DNA of 48,938 nt from a bacterium (GTDB taxonomy: Bacteria; Chloroflexota; Chloroflexia; Chloroflexales; Kallotenuaceae), in assembly GCA_016781525.1 (NCBI GenBank), contig JADDQE010000118.1:1-48938 (forward strand), given 5' to 3'. This document shows, piece after piece, positions 36,390 through 45,542 of this stretch. The notes beneath the pieces are model-generated. The model made no database searches. It was not told where the DNA came from and worked only from the letters and a program-made list of their open reading frames with translations. How positions within the stretch are numbered: position 1 is the stretch's first letter; each line of letters opens with the position of its first letter. The translations under genes were made by a program, and so were the position numbers.

Positions 36390-37370
36390 ATGTCGGATCA
36401 AGCGATTTCAATCAGCCATCTTCATAAATCGTATGGGCCGTTGCACGTTCTACGCGGCGTCGAGCTTGACGTCGCACGTGGCGATATCTTTGGGCTACTC
36501 GGGCCGAATGGAGCCGGCAAGACAACCCTGACGCATACAGTGCTGGGCTTGTTGAGGCCCGACGATGGAACGGTGCGTATCTTTGGCAGCGAAGACCGCG
36601 AAAAGATGAGCAAGCGGATCGGGTACCTGCCTGAGCGACCGCGCTATCACGGGCAGTTCACCGGCCGCGAGTACCTGTCAAGCCTTGGGCGGCTATCCGA
36701 CCTGAGCGGCAAGCAGCTTCACGATCGCATCGATGCGGTGGTCGAGATCGTGGGCTTGGGCCAGGCGGCAGAGCGGCGCATCGGCACCTACTCCAAGGGC
36801 ATGCTCCAACGGATTGGTATTGCACAGGCAGTGCTGCACGAGCCTGAGCTGCTAATCATCGACGAGCCGGCATCTGGTCTGGACCCGGGTGGCCAGCGTG
36901 AGATGGCGATGCTTCTGCGTACGCTCAGCGACGCCGGCCACACCATCTTTCTGTGCACGCACCAGCTGACCGACGTCGCCCGCCTCTGTGACCGCATCGG
37001 CGTGCTGGTTAACGGGCGGATTGCAGACATCGCTAGCCTACCGGAGCTGCGGGCACGCGGTCAGAGCGTAACGATCAACGTCGCCGATCTCCCCCACGAT
37101 ACCGCGGATGCGCTGGAAAGTCTTGGCCCTGAGGTACGCTGCGAGCGGGTAAGCGTAACGCTGTTCCCGACGTCGGATCGATTAATGGAAGCAGTTCTAC
37201 GGCGGCTACTGGATGACGGCGTCGTGGTACAGTCGGTTGTGCCCGAAGCCGACGCGCTCGAACACTTTTATCACAACACGGTGCACCAAGCTAAGTCAGC
37301 TCCTGCGCAGCCGCTCGCGTCGGCCGAGACATCGGAAGAGCTGCTGGAAACACTGATCGAGGATCGTTAA
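36390..37370 (+). CDS. ABC transporter ATP-binding protein
   Basis: A 326-residue cytosolic ATPase of an export-type (CcmA/NatA-like) ABC transporter. Walker A GPNGAGKTT (38-46), signature YSKGMLQRIGIAQAV in place of LSGGQ, Walker B LLIIDEP with DEPASGLDPGG, and the switch His in CTHQLTD. A C-terminal region of about 100 residues follows, as in the DrrA/NatA type. ATG 36390 follows AAGGCGA. The stop overlaps the permease start as TAATG. Substrate unknown. Confidence 0.94.
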   Translation: MSDQAISISHLHKSYGPLHVLRGVELDVARGDIFGLLGPNGAGKTTLTHTVLGLLRPDDGTVRIFGSEDREKMSKRIGYLPERPRYHGQFTGREYLSSLGRLSDLSGKQLHDRIDAVVEIVGLGQAAERRIGTYSKGMLQRIGIAQAVLHEPELLIIDEPASGLDPGGQREMAMLLRTLSDAGHTIFLCTHQLTDVARLCDRIGVLVNGRIADIASLPELRARGQSVTINVADLPHDTADALESLGPEVRCERVSVTLFPTSDRLMEAVLRRLLDDGVVVQSVVPEADALEHFYHNTVHQAKSAPAQPLASAETSEELLETLIEDR

Positions 37371-38122
37371 TGGCTGCTATTCGCCGCATCCTGACCTTCA
37401 CACAATTCACGCTCACGGAATACGTACGCAGCGGCAGAATCATCATCGAAATTATCGCGACAATGTTATTCTGGGCCTTGTTCCTGCGCCAATGGCCGGT
37501 CGATTTGAACCAATTCTTTTCCCTGACGGGTGTGTTTACGCTGCTGCTGTCAATGTATAGCACGTCGGCGTTGCTGAGCTTGGGAGAACGGCCACAGGGG
37601 TACACGATTATAACCCGGCCGCTTGGGCGGCCCGGCTACCTACTCAGCCACTACTTCGTGGCCCTGATTGTCGTGGGCGCCATGTTTCTGCTGGTCACCG
37701 CGGTAACACTCTTTTACAACCAGCTCGTCTTCCGTGGCGCCTTCGAGTTTCCGCTAGGCGAGGTGATGAAAGGGGCGATACCCCTGTTACTCAACGTGGC
37801 GCTGCTCGCCTCGCTCATGGTTCTGCTGTCGTCATTGGTGCTCAACAACACATTGCGCTTGCTAGTGCTGGCGATCTTGGCGATCGCGCTGTACAGCCAG
37901 GCTTGGCATCTGTCGCCGATCTTCCCGTACATCCGACCACTGCAATCCTTGTTCAGCTGGCCGGTCTATCCGGCAATCGCGGGGTTCAAGCTGGCCACGA
38001 CGCGCGAGTTTACCGGGCCTGCGCTCTACATCCCGCTCTCTCAGCTGGCCCTGACGGTTCTGCTGATGAGCCTCGCGCTGAGCGCCTTCAAGCGCCGCGA
38101 TATCATTCTCCGTAATCAATAG
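37370..38122 (+). CDS. ABC transporter permease
   Basis: A 250-residue membrane protein with about six hydrophobic helices and basic cytosolic ends (start MAAIRRIL, end KRRDIILRNQ). This fits an ABC-2-type permease partner for the preceding ATPase. Coupling by TAATG implies a 1:1 product. It has little recognisable sequence beyond topology. Confidence 0.88.
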   Translation: MAAIRRILTFTQFTLTEYVRSGRIIIEIIATMLFWALFLRQWPVDLNQFFSLTGVFTLLLSMYSTSALLSLGERPQGYTIITRPLGRPGYLLSHYFVALIVVGAMFLLVTAVTLFYNQLVFRGAFEFPLGEVMKGAIPLLLNVALLASLMVLLSSLVLNNTLRLLVLAILAIALYSQAWHLSPIFPYIRPLQSLFSWPVYPAIAGFKLATTREFTGPALYIPLSQLALTVLLMSLALSAFKRRDIILRNQ

Positions 38123-38280
38123 CTGCGAGGGGCGAGGGATGAGAGACGAGGGACGAGACGAGAGGGACGAGGGACGAGACGAGAGGGATGAGGATACAGC
38201 TTTTTTCCCTAGCCTCTAACCCCTCGCCTCTAGCCTCTAACCCCTAACCCCTCGCCTCTAGCCCCTCACCTCTAGCAACC
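38123..38280. repeat. Intergenic degenerate heptamer repeats
   Basis: First half: GAGGGACGAGGGACGAGACGA-type units, purine-rich. Second half, from about 38205: pyrimidine-rich CCTCTAGCC/CCCCTAACC units. The two halves are near-complementary in style, so the RNA could fold. They sit between the ABC permease and the next gene. The AGGAG at 38280-38284 beyond them is the ribosome site of the next gene. Confidence 0.75.
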
Positions 38281-38292
38281 AGGAGCACCGAT

Positions 38293-39036
38293 ATGCCGCT
38301 CACCTTTCGGAGCCAGCCACGAATTTCGCGCGCACAGTTTAGCCGCGTTTTGGAGCGTTACCGCTCGCCCTGCGCAGCAATAGCCGGCGAATGCTACGAC
38401 ATCATTTGCAGCTACGGCCTGGATCCGGCGGTCGCGCTGGGCTTCTTCGGTCATGAGTCCGTCTTTGGGACACGCGGCGTTGCGGTGGAAACGCTCAACT
38501 GGGGCAACGTACGGACGCCGGTTCGAGCGGAGCGAGTGACGGGCACCCATCCGCGGAGCTTTGCAATTTTCCGCAGCTGGCAGGACGGTCTTCGTGATTG
38601 GTGCGAACGCATCAATGAGCGCTACATCAATCAGCGCGGCCTCGACACCGTCGACAAAGCCATTCCGGTGTACGCACCCTCGTCTGACGGCAACAACGAG
38701 CGTCGCTATATCGAGCATGTTAATCAGTTGGTCAACGACTGGATCGCCGAGGACGCCAAAGCGCCAGCACAAACCGCACACGCGCTGCGTGACAATTTGC
38801 TCCTTGCGACCTTCAGCTCAGTCGGGTCCCAGTACCGGCCAGACCAAGCGTTTCACCAATATTACTTGAACGAGCTAAGGGCCGGACGGCCGCTAGGCAA
38901 TCCGCTGAGCGAGCAGCGGACAGTTACGGTTAACGGGCAGGCCTATGTCATACAGGTCTTTGCTCTTGACACGATTTACGCGCCCGTCCCCCGCTGGAAC
39001 GAAATTGGCCGCCTCAGCGATTTATTGAGGGGCTAG
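38293..39036 (+). CDS. Lysozyme-like / glucosaminidase-type protein
   Basis: A 247-residue protein. The segment ALGFFGHESVFGTRGVAVETLNWGNVRTP, with a Glu in GHES, and the later FAIFRSWQDGLRDWCERI resemble glucosaminidase/lysozyme-like domains that cut peptidoglycan, with the Glu as catalytic acid. Then TVDKAIPVYAPSSDGN is followed by a roughly 60-residue C-terminal domain (VTVNGQAYVIQVF). No signal peptide or membrane segment is visible, which is odd for a wall enzyme; it may be released by phage-like lysis, use another export route, or be misassigned. AGGAG 7 nt before ATG 38293. Confidence 0.65.
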   Translation: MPLTFRSQPRISRAQFSRVLERYRSPCAAIAGECYDIICSYGLDPAVALGFFGHESVFGTRGVAVETLNWGNVRTPVRAERVTGTHPRSFAIFRSWQDGLRDWCERINERYINQRGLDTVDKAIPVYAPSSDGNNERRYIEHVNQLVNDWIAEDAKAPAQTAHALRDNLLLATFSSVGSQYRPDQAFHQYYLNELRAGRPLGNPLSEQRTVTVNGQAYVIQVFALDTIYAPVPRWNEIGRLSDLLRG

Positions 39037-39128
39037 GAGGTAGCGCTAGAAGCTAGGGGCTAGGGGTTAGGAGGTAGCTGCTAGAAGCTAGGGGCTAGAG
39101 CGAGAAAGGGATACTCGCCCCTCATCCC
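39037..39128. repeat. TAGGGGCTAGGGGTTAGGAGGTAG intergenic repeats
   Basis: Runs of GCTAGGGG and GGTAGC/GGTTAGG units, ending in CGCCCCTCATCCCTCA. They are the reverse-complement style of the repeats at 38205-38280, so the lysozyme-like gene is bracketed by mirror-image arrays. The convergent MFS gene ends at 39129. Confidence 0.75.
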
Positions 39129-40463
39129 TCACGCACGCATCAGTCCCACCTGGCGCGTGTCGTCACGCACCTCTCGCACCTCACGGAGCCGCAGCGTCGC
39201 TCCCCAGGCGCCGACCGAGGCAAGCGCGCCGATTGCGAAGAGCAACCCATAATTGTTACCGAGCGCGCCCAGCAAAAGGCCGCCAAAGACAGGCACGAAG
39301 GTGAAGACGCCCAGCGCGGTATTCGCAATGCCGGTGTAGGTGGTACGCTCGGCCTCAGGCGCGATCTCGAGCAGATACGTCGAGCTGGCGGTCGCGCTGC
39401 CGTCGATACTCAAGCCAATCAACAGGAATACCGCCGAAAACGCCCAGGCGAGCGCTTCTGACCCAGTGGCAAAGATGTACGGCAGCATCAGAGCCACAGC
39501 AGGTACAGCGGCTGCCAGCCCTGTCGCTAGCACGAGCAAGCGACGACTGCCGCGCTGGTCCGCCACACGACCCCAGTACAAATTTGAGAGCGCAGCCGTG
39601 ATAACCCGCAGCGCCAGGTAGATGCCAACGAAGCGCGGCGAAATCTGCAACGCCTCCCGCGCATAGATGATGTAGAAGGGATCCGAGATCGCACCCACAC
39701 GGCTCCAGATGCGTGACAGGATAAAGCGGCGGAAGTCGACATCAGTTCGAAAGAGCAAAGGCGCCGACTGCAGCGTTTCGCGCAGCGTATGACGTACGCT
39801 GGGGGTTGTCAGCGCGGGCTCGTCGATCGAGCCAAACGCATAGAACGCCAACACCATGAAGCAGAGCGATATGGAGCAGAGGATACCGTAATTAGCTGGA
39901 AAGGTCAGCGGTCCATCTTGTGCAAGCAGGGTCCGCACAATAGGACCCGCGACAAAGAAGGCCAGCAGCCCACCGAAGAGTTGGCGGTAGGAGAAAAAGC
40001 TGCCGCGACGCCGCGGCGTGATCGCCTTGGCCACAACGTCTTGAAACGCCAAGCTGCTCGAACCACCTGTCAGGTTATACGCCGTGTAGGTTATGCACAA
40101 CAGGAGTAGCGTGAGGGACGGGCCGAGCGTGGTCGCGCCGAAAATAACCAGAGTCATGAGCAGGAACGCAAAGCTCCGGCCAATGGCGGCGCGGCGGTAC
40201 AGCGGAAGCTTCAGCGGCATTCCCCCGATACGCCCTGCGACCAGCAGCTGTGGCAGCAAAAAGCCGCCGTTCTTCAACGACGGGAGCAGCCCAACGAATG
40301 CTTGTGATGCACCCATCTGACGGACAAAGAGCGCGAGCACCAGGTTCGCGTCGATGAGCGCGTCGGCCAACGAAAACAAGATGCCGTTGGCTACGCCGAG
40401 GCGAAAGTTGCGCTCTGTTTTGGACGGGAACACCCGCTGCCGCCACGCTTCAAATCTCAGCAT
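39129..40463 (-). CDS. Major facilitator superfamily transporter
   Basis: A 444-residue permease with about 12 membrane helices split by a central cytosolic loop (near 205-235, RHTLRETLQSAPLLFRTDVDF). The MFS signature between helices 8 and 9 is visible as NLYWGRVADQRGSRRLL. Substrate cannot be told. It begins 98 nt downstream of polA on the same strand. Confidence 0.9.
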   Translation of the reverse strand: MLRFEAWRQRVFPSKTERNFRLGVANGILFSLADALIDANLVLALFVRQMGASQAFVGLLPSLKNGGFLLPQLLVAGRIGGMPLKLPLYRRAAIGRSFAFLLMTLVIFGATTLGPSLTLLLLCITYTAYNLTGGSSSLAFQDVVAKAITPRRRGSFFSYRQLFGGLLAFFVAGPIVRTLLAQDGPLTFPANYGILCSISLCFMVLAFYAFGSIDEPALTTPSVRHTLRETLQSAPLLFRTDVDFRRFILSRIWSRVGAISDPFYIIYAREALQISPRFVGIYLALRVITAALSNLYWGRVADQRGSRRLLVLATGLAAAVPAVALMLPYIFATGSEALAWAFSAVFLLIGLSIDGSATASSTYLLEIAPEAERTTYTGIANTALGVFTFVPVFGGLLLGALGNNYGLLFAIGALASVGAWGATLRLREVREVRDDTRQVGLMRA

Positions 40464-40561
40464 GTCTTGGTATCACAGAAGGCTAGAAAATGCAGCAGAC
40501 CAGTACGTGCCTTCAACCTCGGCGGCGCCGTGCGGACATCAACCTCGCGCTCCGCAGCGTT

Positions 40562-43423
40562 TTAGCCCATCTCTTCCCAGTTACGGCCCTTACTAACCTC
40601 GACCAGAAGCGGCACACTCAGCTCGGGGTAGACGCCCTCCATGGTCTCTTGGACAAGCCGCTGGACCTCGTCCAGCTCATCGTCGGGGACTTCAAGCAGC
40701 AGCTCATCGTGTACCTGCAGCAGCATCCGCGCCTGAAGGCCGCGCCGTTGTAGCTCGTCGAACAGACGAGCCATTGCCATCTTGATAAGATCGGCACTCG
40801 TGCCCTGGATTGGAGCGTTCTTTGCTTCTCGCTCAGCGGCGCTCCGTCCCGGTCCTTTGGCAACAAGTGCGTTGCTCTGCCCATTCCCAAAATACCGCCG
40901 CCGCCCGAAAAGAGTCTCTACATAGCCATGGGTTCGTCCGAATTCCAGCGTCTCGTCGAAGAACCGCTTCAGTCCTGGGTAGGTCTCAAACAGGCCGTCG
41001 ATCAGCTGTTGTGCTTCGGCACGATTCAGGTCAGTACGTGCCGCGAGGCCAAAGGACGAGATTCCATAGATCGTGCCGAATACTGTTGTTTTCGCGATAC
41101 GCCGCTGATTTTTGGTAACCTGGTTGATGGGCACGCCGAAGAGCCGCGCCGCGGTTGCCGCGTGAATGTCACGGCCCTGTGTGAAGGTTTCCAACAGGGC
41201 CGGATCCTCCGTAATATGCGCCAAGATACGCAGCTCAATCTGCGAGTAGTCCGCGGCGAGCAGATAGTGGCCATCCTCGGCGACAAACGCACGACGAATC
41301 TCGCGACCCTGCTCGGTGCGAACTGGAATATTTTGCAGATTCGGATTATTCGAGGAGAGACGTCCGGTTGCCGCGCCAAGCTGCTTGAACTCGGTATGTA
41401 CCCGACCAGTGCGGTCGACCAGCTGCGGCAGCGCGTCGAGATAGGTCGACTTGAGCTTGGTGAGCTGGCGATGCTCCAAAATGAGGTTCACGATTGGATA
41501 ATCGCCACTCTGACTCAGCTTATCCAAGACCTCGGCAGTGATCGAGTAGAGCCCGGTCTTTGTCTTAGTCAGCCCAGCGGTCGGAATGTCCAGCTTCTCA
41601 AAGAGCACTGTGTTGAGCTGCTGACCCGACCCGATGTTGAAGGGGCCGCCCGCAACCTCATAGATTTCGGTCTCCAGCTCCTGTAGACGCCGCTGCATGC
41701 TTGCGCTAAGCTGCTGGAGAATTCCTACGTCGACCTTGATGCCCTGCCACTCCATATCGGCTAGCACAGGCAGCAACGGCATCTCGATTGTTTCAAAGAT
41801 CGACCGGATACGGGGAACTTTATCGAGCTCCTGGTCGAGATGATCACGCAGCCGCAGGGTTAGGTCCGCATCCGCCGCCGCGTATGGCGTGGCCTGCTCG
41901 ATCGGCACTCGGTCGAAGGTAATCTGCTGCTTGCCGGAGCCGATGAGATCGGTGATCTCAGTCATCTCGACTTTCAAGATATTGAAGGCCAAATCTTTCA
42001 GCCCAATCCCTTGATTACCAAGCAGCGTCGCAGCGATCATGGTATCGAACTGCAAGCCCTGGACGGTGATGTCCATCTTACGCAGCGCCAACATGTCGAA
42101 CTTACCGTTATGCGCGACCTTGGGCTGAGTACCATTCTCAAAGATTGGCAGCAACGCATCACGCACGACAGTCCGATCAAGCTGTGGCCCGACCTCGGCA
42201 CCGGTGTGTCCGACCGGTACATACCAGGCCTCGCCTGGCTGCACCGCGAACGAAAGCCCGACAACCTCGGCATCAAGAAAGCCGAGGCCACTGGTCTCAG
42301 TATCAAAGGCGAAGGAAGGCGCCATCCTCAGCTGCTCGACCAACTGCTGTAGATCCACGTCGGTCCGCACGGCACGGTAGTTCCCTAAACCGGGCGGCGA
42401 ACCGACGCTTACACGGCTGGGCGCTGATGCCCGACCCGAGTCGCCATCACTCGCCTCAAACAAGCCAAGCTGCGCAGGAGAGCCAGGATCAGGTGTGAAC
42501 CCACTATTACTGGCATCGGCAGGTTGCGCCATGGCCGAGTCGGCATCGCTGGCAGGCAGCTTACGAACGAGACTACCAAACTGCAGATCTTGGAAGAGCG
42601 CAATGACCTGGTCACGGTCGTACCCAGCCAGTCGGCAGTGCTCAAGGTTGAGCTGCACTGGCACATCACAGTGAATCGTCGCCAGCCGCTTCGAAAAGAG
42701 CGCTTGCTCTTCCTGGCCATCCAGTACTTTGCGGTAGCGGTTTGGAACTTCGTCCAGCCGCGCATAGATACCTTCGACCGTCTCAAACTGGTTCAGCAGC
42801 GTAATTGCCCCCGTCTCGCCGATGCCCTTCACGCCTGGGATATTGTCGGAAACATCGCCCTTAAGACCACGGAGATCAGCCAACTGGTACGGCCGCAGAC
42901 CTTTGTAGCGCTCTTGAACGGCGGCGAGGTCATATTCTTTGGCTTCCTGCCGCTTACCATACGGCACCGCTAGCAGTACGCGCACATGCTCGTCGACCAG
43001 CTGCAGGGTATCGCTGTCGCCGGTGATGATATACGTGTCGACGTCGAGCGCCGTCGCCTGGCGGGAAAGCGTGCCGATGACATCGTCGGCTTCGTAGCCT
43101 TCCTGAGTATAAATTGGGATATTGAGCGCCTGAACGATCGTCTTGATGCGCGCGAGCTGAGGATGGAAATCGTCGGGGGTTTCGCCGCGGCCGGCCTTGT
43201 ACTCAGCGTACAGATCGTCACGAAATGTACGACCGACGTCAAAGGCGACTGCCACGTACTCGGGTTGAAGCTGCTGCAGCGTCGTCAACAAAATCTGACA
43301 AAAGCCAAAGACCGCGAAGGTCGGCTCGCCCGTCGAGGTGCGGAGGTTTGCATCACGGAGCGCATGGAATGCCCGAAACGCGACCGCGTGACCATCGACA
43401 AGGGCTAGTTTTTTCCGTGGCAT
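40562..43423 (-). CDS. polA: DNA polymerase I
   Basis: A 953-residue full-length PolA. Domains: 5'-3' flap nuclease (1-290, with GDSD and GLKGDVSDNIPGVKGIGE), a low-complexity linker (291-345), 3'-5' exonuclease (346-530, catalytic Asp374/Glu376 in FDTETSG and the late YAAADADLTL Asp, so proofreading looks intact), and polymerase (about 560-953) with DYSQIELR, RRIAKTTVFGTIYG and QVHDELLLE. The O-helix has Val where Asn is common (KTTVFG). Role: Okazaki fragment maturation and repair. A receiver gene lies 63 nt upstream on the same strand. Confidence 0.97.
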   Translation of the reverse strand: MPRKKLALVDGHAVAFRAFHALRDANLRTSTGEPTFAVFGFCQILLTTLQQLQPEYVAVAFDVGRTFRDDLYAEYKAGRGETPDDFHPQLARIKTIVQALNIPIYTQEGYEADDVIGTLSRQATALDVDTYIITGDSDTLQLVDEHVRVLLAVPYGKRQEAKEYDLAAVQERYKGLRPYQLADLRGLKGDVSDNIPGVKGIGETGAITLLNQFETVEGIYARLDEVPNRYRKVLDGQEEQALFSKRLATIHCDVPVQLNLEHCRLAGYDRDQVIALFQDLQFGSLVRKLPASDADSAMAQPADASNSGFTPDPGSPAQLGLFEASDGDSGRASAPSRVSVGSPPGLGNYRAVRTDVDLQQLVEQLRMAPSFAFDTETSGLGFLDAEVVGLSFAVQPGEAWYVPVGHTGAEVGPQLDRTVVRDALLPIFENGTQPKVAHNGKFDMLALRKMDITVQGLQFDTMIAATLLGNQGIGLKDLAFNILKVEMTEITDLIGSGKQQITFDRVPIEQATPYAAADADLTLRLRDHLDQELDKVPRIRSIFETIEMPLLPVLADMEWQGIKVDVGILQQLSASMQRRLQELETEIYEVAGGPFNIGSGQQLNTVLFEKLDIPTAGLTKTKTGLYSITAEVLDKLSQSGDYPIVNLILEHRQLTKLKSTYLDALPQLVDRTGRVHTEFKQLGAATGRLSSNNPNLQNIPVRTEQGREIRRAFVAEDGHYLLAADYSQIELRILAHITEDPALLETFTQGRDIHAATAARLFGVPINQVTKNQRRIAKTTVFGTIYGISSFGLAARTDLNRAEAQQLIDGLFETYPGLKRFFDETLEFGRTHGYVETLFGRRRYFGNGQSNALVAKGPGRSAAEREAKNAPIQGTSADLIKMAMARLFDELQRRGLQARMLLQVHDELLLEVPDDELDEVQRLVQETMEGVYPELSVPLLVEVSKGRNWEEMG

Positions 43424-43486
43424 CCGCTCCTCTTCCGCCTATTTCCGCATTATAGCGGAGGCACATCGTGCCGGCAAACCGCTGCT

Positions 43487-43864
43487 CTACGCCTCAACAT
43501 AGCGCTGGACAACTTTATGGATCTCGTCGAGCGGCATGGGTTTGAGCCCGACGTAGAGATATGGATCGGTGTCGCTTGCAGCTCGCGCCGCCTGATATAC
43601 ATCATCCGAGACAGAGAGCAGCAAGACCGGGAGGCTGGAGGTTGAACCACTTGCACGGAGCGCGTAGTATAGATCAATGCCCTCGCCATCGGGCAGCTGT
43701 CCGTCGAGGATCAGCATTGAGGGGCGCTCTCGATCAAGGGCGGCCTTTCCCGAGGCCAGCGTGTCGTAATGCTGAACGGCATAGCCCCAGAGTCGTAATA
43801 CTGTTTCAAGAATTGTCGCGAAATCGACATTGTCCTCAATCACCATGATCGACGATGACGGCAT
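43487..43864 (-). CDS. Stand-alone receiver-domain response regulator
   Basis: A 125-residue single receiver domain. Acidic pocket VIEDN, phospho-acceptor Asp54 in LILDGQLPDGEG, and the conserved Lys109 in VGLKPMPLDE. No output domain. GGAG lies 7 nt before ATG 43864. It is 63 nt upstream of polA and may be cotranscribed. It has a different sequence from the receiver at 27349. Confidence 0.92.
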   Translation of the reverse strand: MPSSSIMVIEDNVDFATILETVLRLWGYAVQHYDTLASGKAALDRERPSMLILDGQLPDGEGIDLYYALRASGSTSSLPVLLLSVSDDVYQAARAASDTDPYLYVGLKPMPLDEIHKVVQRYVEA

Positions 43865-44001
43865 CGTTTACTCCAGGAGCAATGTGCTGGACGCTGCAAA
43901 ATTCGTAGCGCAGCGTCCATATGTGCGGGCGCCACTATGCTAGCACACTTTGAACCAGATGTGTGAGTGCCGCTTCACGTGGATCCCTACCGAATCAAGA
44001 C

Positions 44002-44030
44002 TTGCAAATTTCCAAAGCCTTTGGTATACT
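44002..44030 (+). promoter_or_regulatory. tRNA-His promoter
   Basis: -35 TTGCAA (44002-44007), 17-nt spacer, -10 TATACT (44025-44030); start near 44037, a short leader before the tRNA. Confidence 0.75.
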
Positions 44031-44048
44031 CCGAATCGGCTTGAACGT

Positions 44049-44124
44049 GGTGGCTGTAGTTCAATGGCAGAGCGCCTGATTGTGGTTCAGGTTGTTGTGG
44101 GTTCGAGTCCCATCAGCCACCCCA
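44049..44124 (+). tRNA. tRNA-His (GTG anticodon)
   Basis: The acceptor stem pairs 44050-44056 with 44114-44120. G44049 is the extra -1 G typical of tRNA-His, opposite C44121 (position 73). The anticodon stem CCTGA/TCAGG encloses TTGTGGT, anticodon GTG. The T-arm GGGTTCGAGTCCC region is normal. CCA is encoded at 44122-44124. The last codons of the serine recombinase overlap it in antisense, so this is the likely insertion target of the adjoining mobile element. Confidence 0.97.
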
Positions 44125-45530
44125 AACCAACCGCTGATAACTCCGACGAGTGGCATATATAGCCCAGTCGGAGTTATCGCTTTAAGCTCTGTTTTTTCCG
44201 CATATAGGTGCGAGAAGATTTGGCGAACCAGTTGTCGCCGTTCCACGAGCGTTGCCGCTCCCATAAGTGCCGCCATCGAGGAGAGAAGCTTAGCGGCTTC
44301 TTCAAGATTTGGTTGGGCGGGAGTTTCTGGAACCGCGAGCAGTTGAGCTCGTAGCGCATTTCGTCGCCGTTGATACTCATCAGCACCTATCAAGCCATCA
44401 GCATAAACTAAACCTAAACGACGCAGTTGCTCCTCAACTGCTGCGCGATCGATTTGAGGTGCGTTCCCCTGGTCTTGGAGAAGTGCTTGAGCGCGGCGTA
44501 CGACTTCTTGCTGCCAGTCACGCGGTAGCCGGAGCATACGGAACACGTCAAGGACACCCTCTTCGATCCTGTCAACACGTGTCATTGGCGCGTCACATGT
44601 GCGATGATCTCGGCCTGCACATCGATAATACATCGTGCTACCGCTACTGTGATACCACATCGGTTTTCCACACCGGAAGCAGAAGAGGATACCCGAAAGC
44701 ACTCCACCGCCGCGCTGCGTCACAACTTTTCCACCTTTGACAGTTCGACCTTCACGGATCGCGTGTGTCGCTCGCCACAGCTCCTGGGTGATCAGGGCTT
44801 CATGCTTACCTGTATATTCCTTCCCACCTGAGGAGACAAAGCCGATGTATGCGCGGTTTTTCAGAATCCATCGGACGCTTTCGCGCCCGAAAAGATGCCG
44901 CTTCCCTGTTCGCCATTCTCGTGCACGCCAGCCTTGCGCATTCAATCTATCAGCAATATCGGTATAGGAGTAATGACCGGTTACATACATCTGAAATATC
45001 TGGCGTACTGCCTCTGCGTCCTCTGATGGAATAAGAGAGCCGTTCTCGTCCCGAGTGTATCCGAGTGGAACTGGGCCAACCCAACGACCAGACTGGGCCT
45101 TCTCAGTCAGTCCCTTCGCCGTTTCAAATGACAGATTGCGGCTATACAGTTCAGCAAACACTCCCTGTATTTGAAAAGCTGCCCAACCAAACGGTGTTGT
45201 CAAATCAATATTCTCGGTAACTGAGACAAAGGCTATACCGCGCCGGCCAAAGCCCTCGATAATTTGCAGCGTGAACCGCAGGTTGCGTGCTAGTCGATCA
45301 AGCTTATGGACGATTACAGCGTGCACCTTGCCAGCGTCGACCTCAGACAGGAGTGACTGTAATGCAGGACGATCTTCGCGACGGCCGCTCAAGCCTTCAT
45401 CAGCGAAGACCTTTACGACACTCCACTGGTGGTTCTTCGCGTAGGTACGGCAAGCTCGCTCTTGAGCACTCAGGCTGTAACCCTCGGTTTGCTCTTCTGT
45501 CGAGACACGGATGTAGATCGCAGCCTGCAT
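44061..45530 (-). CDS. Large serine recombinase (integrase) overlapping tRNA-His
   Basis: Site-specific recombinase of 489 residues; ATG 45530 has GAGGAA upstream. The N-terminal resolvase domain holds the nucleophile Ser10 (YIRVSTEEQ) and arginines HKLDRLAR (75-82). A recombinase domain follows (ETAKGLTEKAQSGRWVGPVPLGY), then a zinc ribbon with Cys284/Cys287/Cys304/Cys312 and a helical tail (about 365-450) resembling the coiled-coil arm. The last residues (about 471-489, GVADGTRTHNN...) are encoded on the antisense of tRNA-His and the stop falls in its D-arm. The natural C-terminus may therefore differ in the excised form. Likely catalyses integration of the element to its right. Confidence 0.93.
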   Translation of the reverse strand: MQAAIYIRVSTEEQTEGYSLSAQERACRTYAKNHQWSVVKVFADEGLSGRREDRPALQSLLSEVDAGKVHAVIVHKLDRLARNLRFTLQIIEGFGRRGIAFVSVTENIDLTTPFGWAAFQIQGVFAELYSRNLSFETAKGLTEKAQSGRWVGPVPLGYTRDENGSLIPSEDAEAVRQIFQMYVTGHYSYTDIADRLNAQGWRAREWRTGKRHLFGRESVRWILKNRAYIGFVSSGGKEYTGKHEALITQELWRATHAIREGRTVKGGKVVTQRGGGVLSGILFCFRCGKPMWYHSSGSTMYYRCAGRDHRTCDAPMTRVDRIEEGVLDVFRMLRLPRDWQQEVVRRAQALLQDQGNAPQIDRAAVEEQLRRLGLVYADGLIGADEYQRRRNALRAQLLAVPETPAQPNLEEAAKLLSSMAALMGAATLVERRQLVRQIFSHLYAEKTELKAITPTGLYMPLVGVISGWFGVADGTRTHNNLNHNQALCH

Positions 45531-45542
45531 TTCGTTCCTCAC

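Noticed and set aside
38205..38280. CRISPR array
   Set aside because: Units are 7-9 nt and contiguous, with no unique spacers; no cas genes are present.
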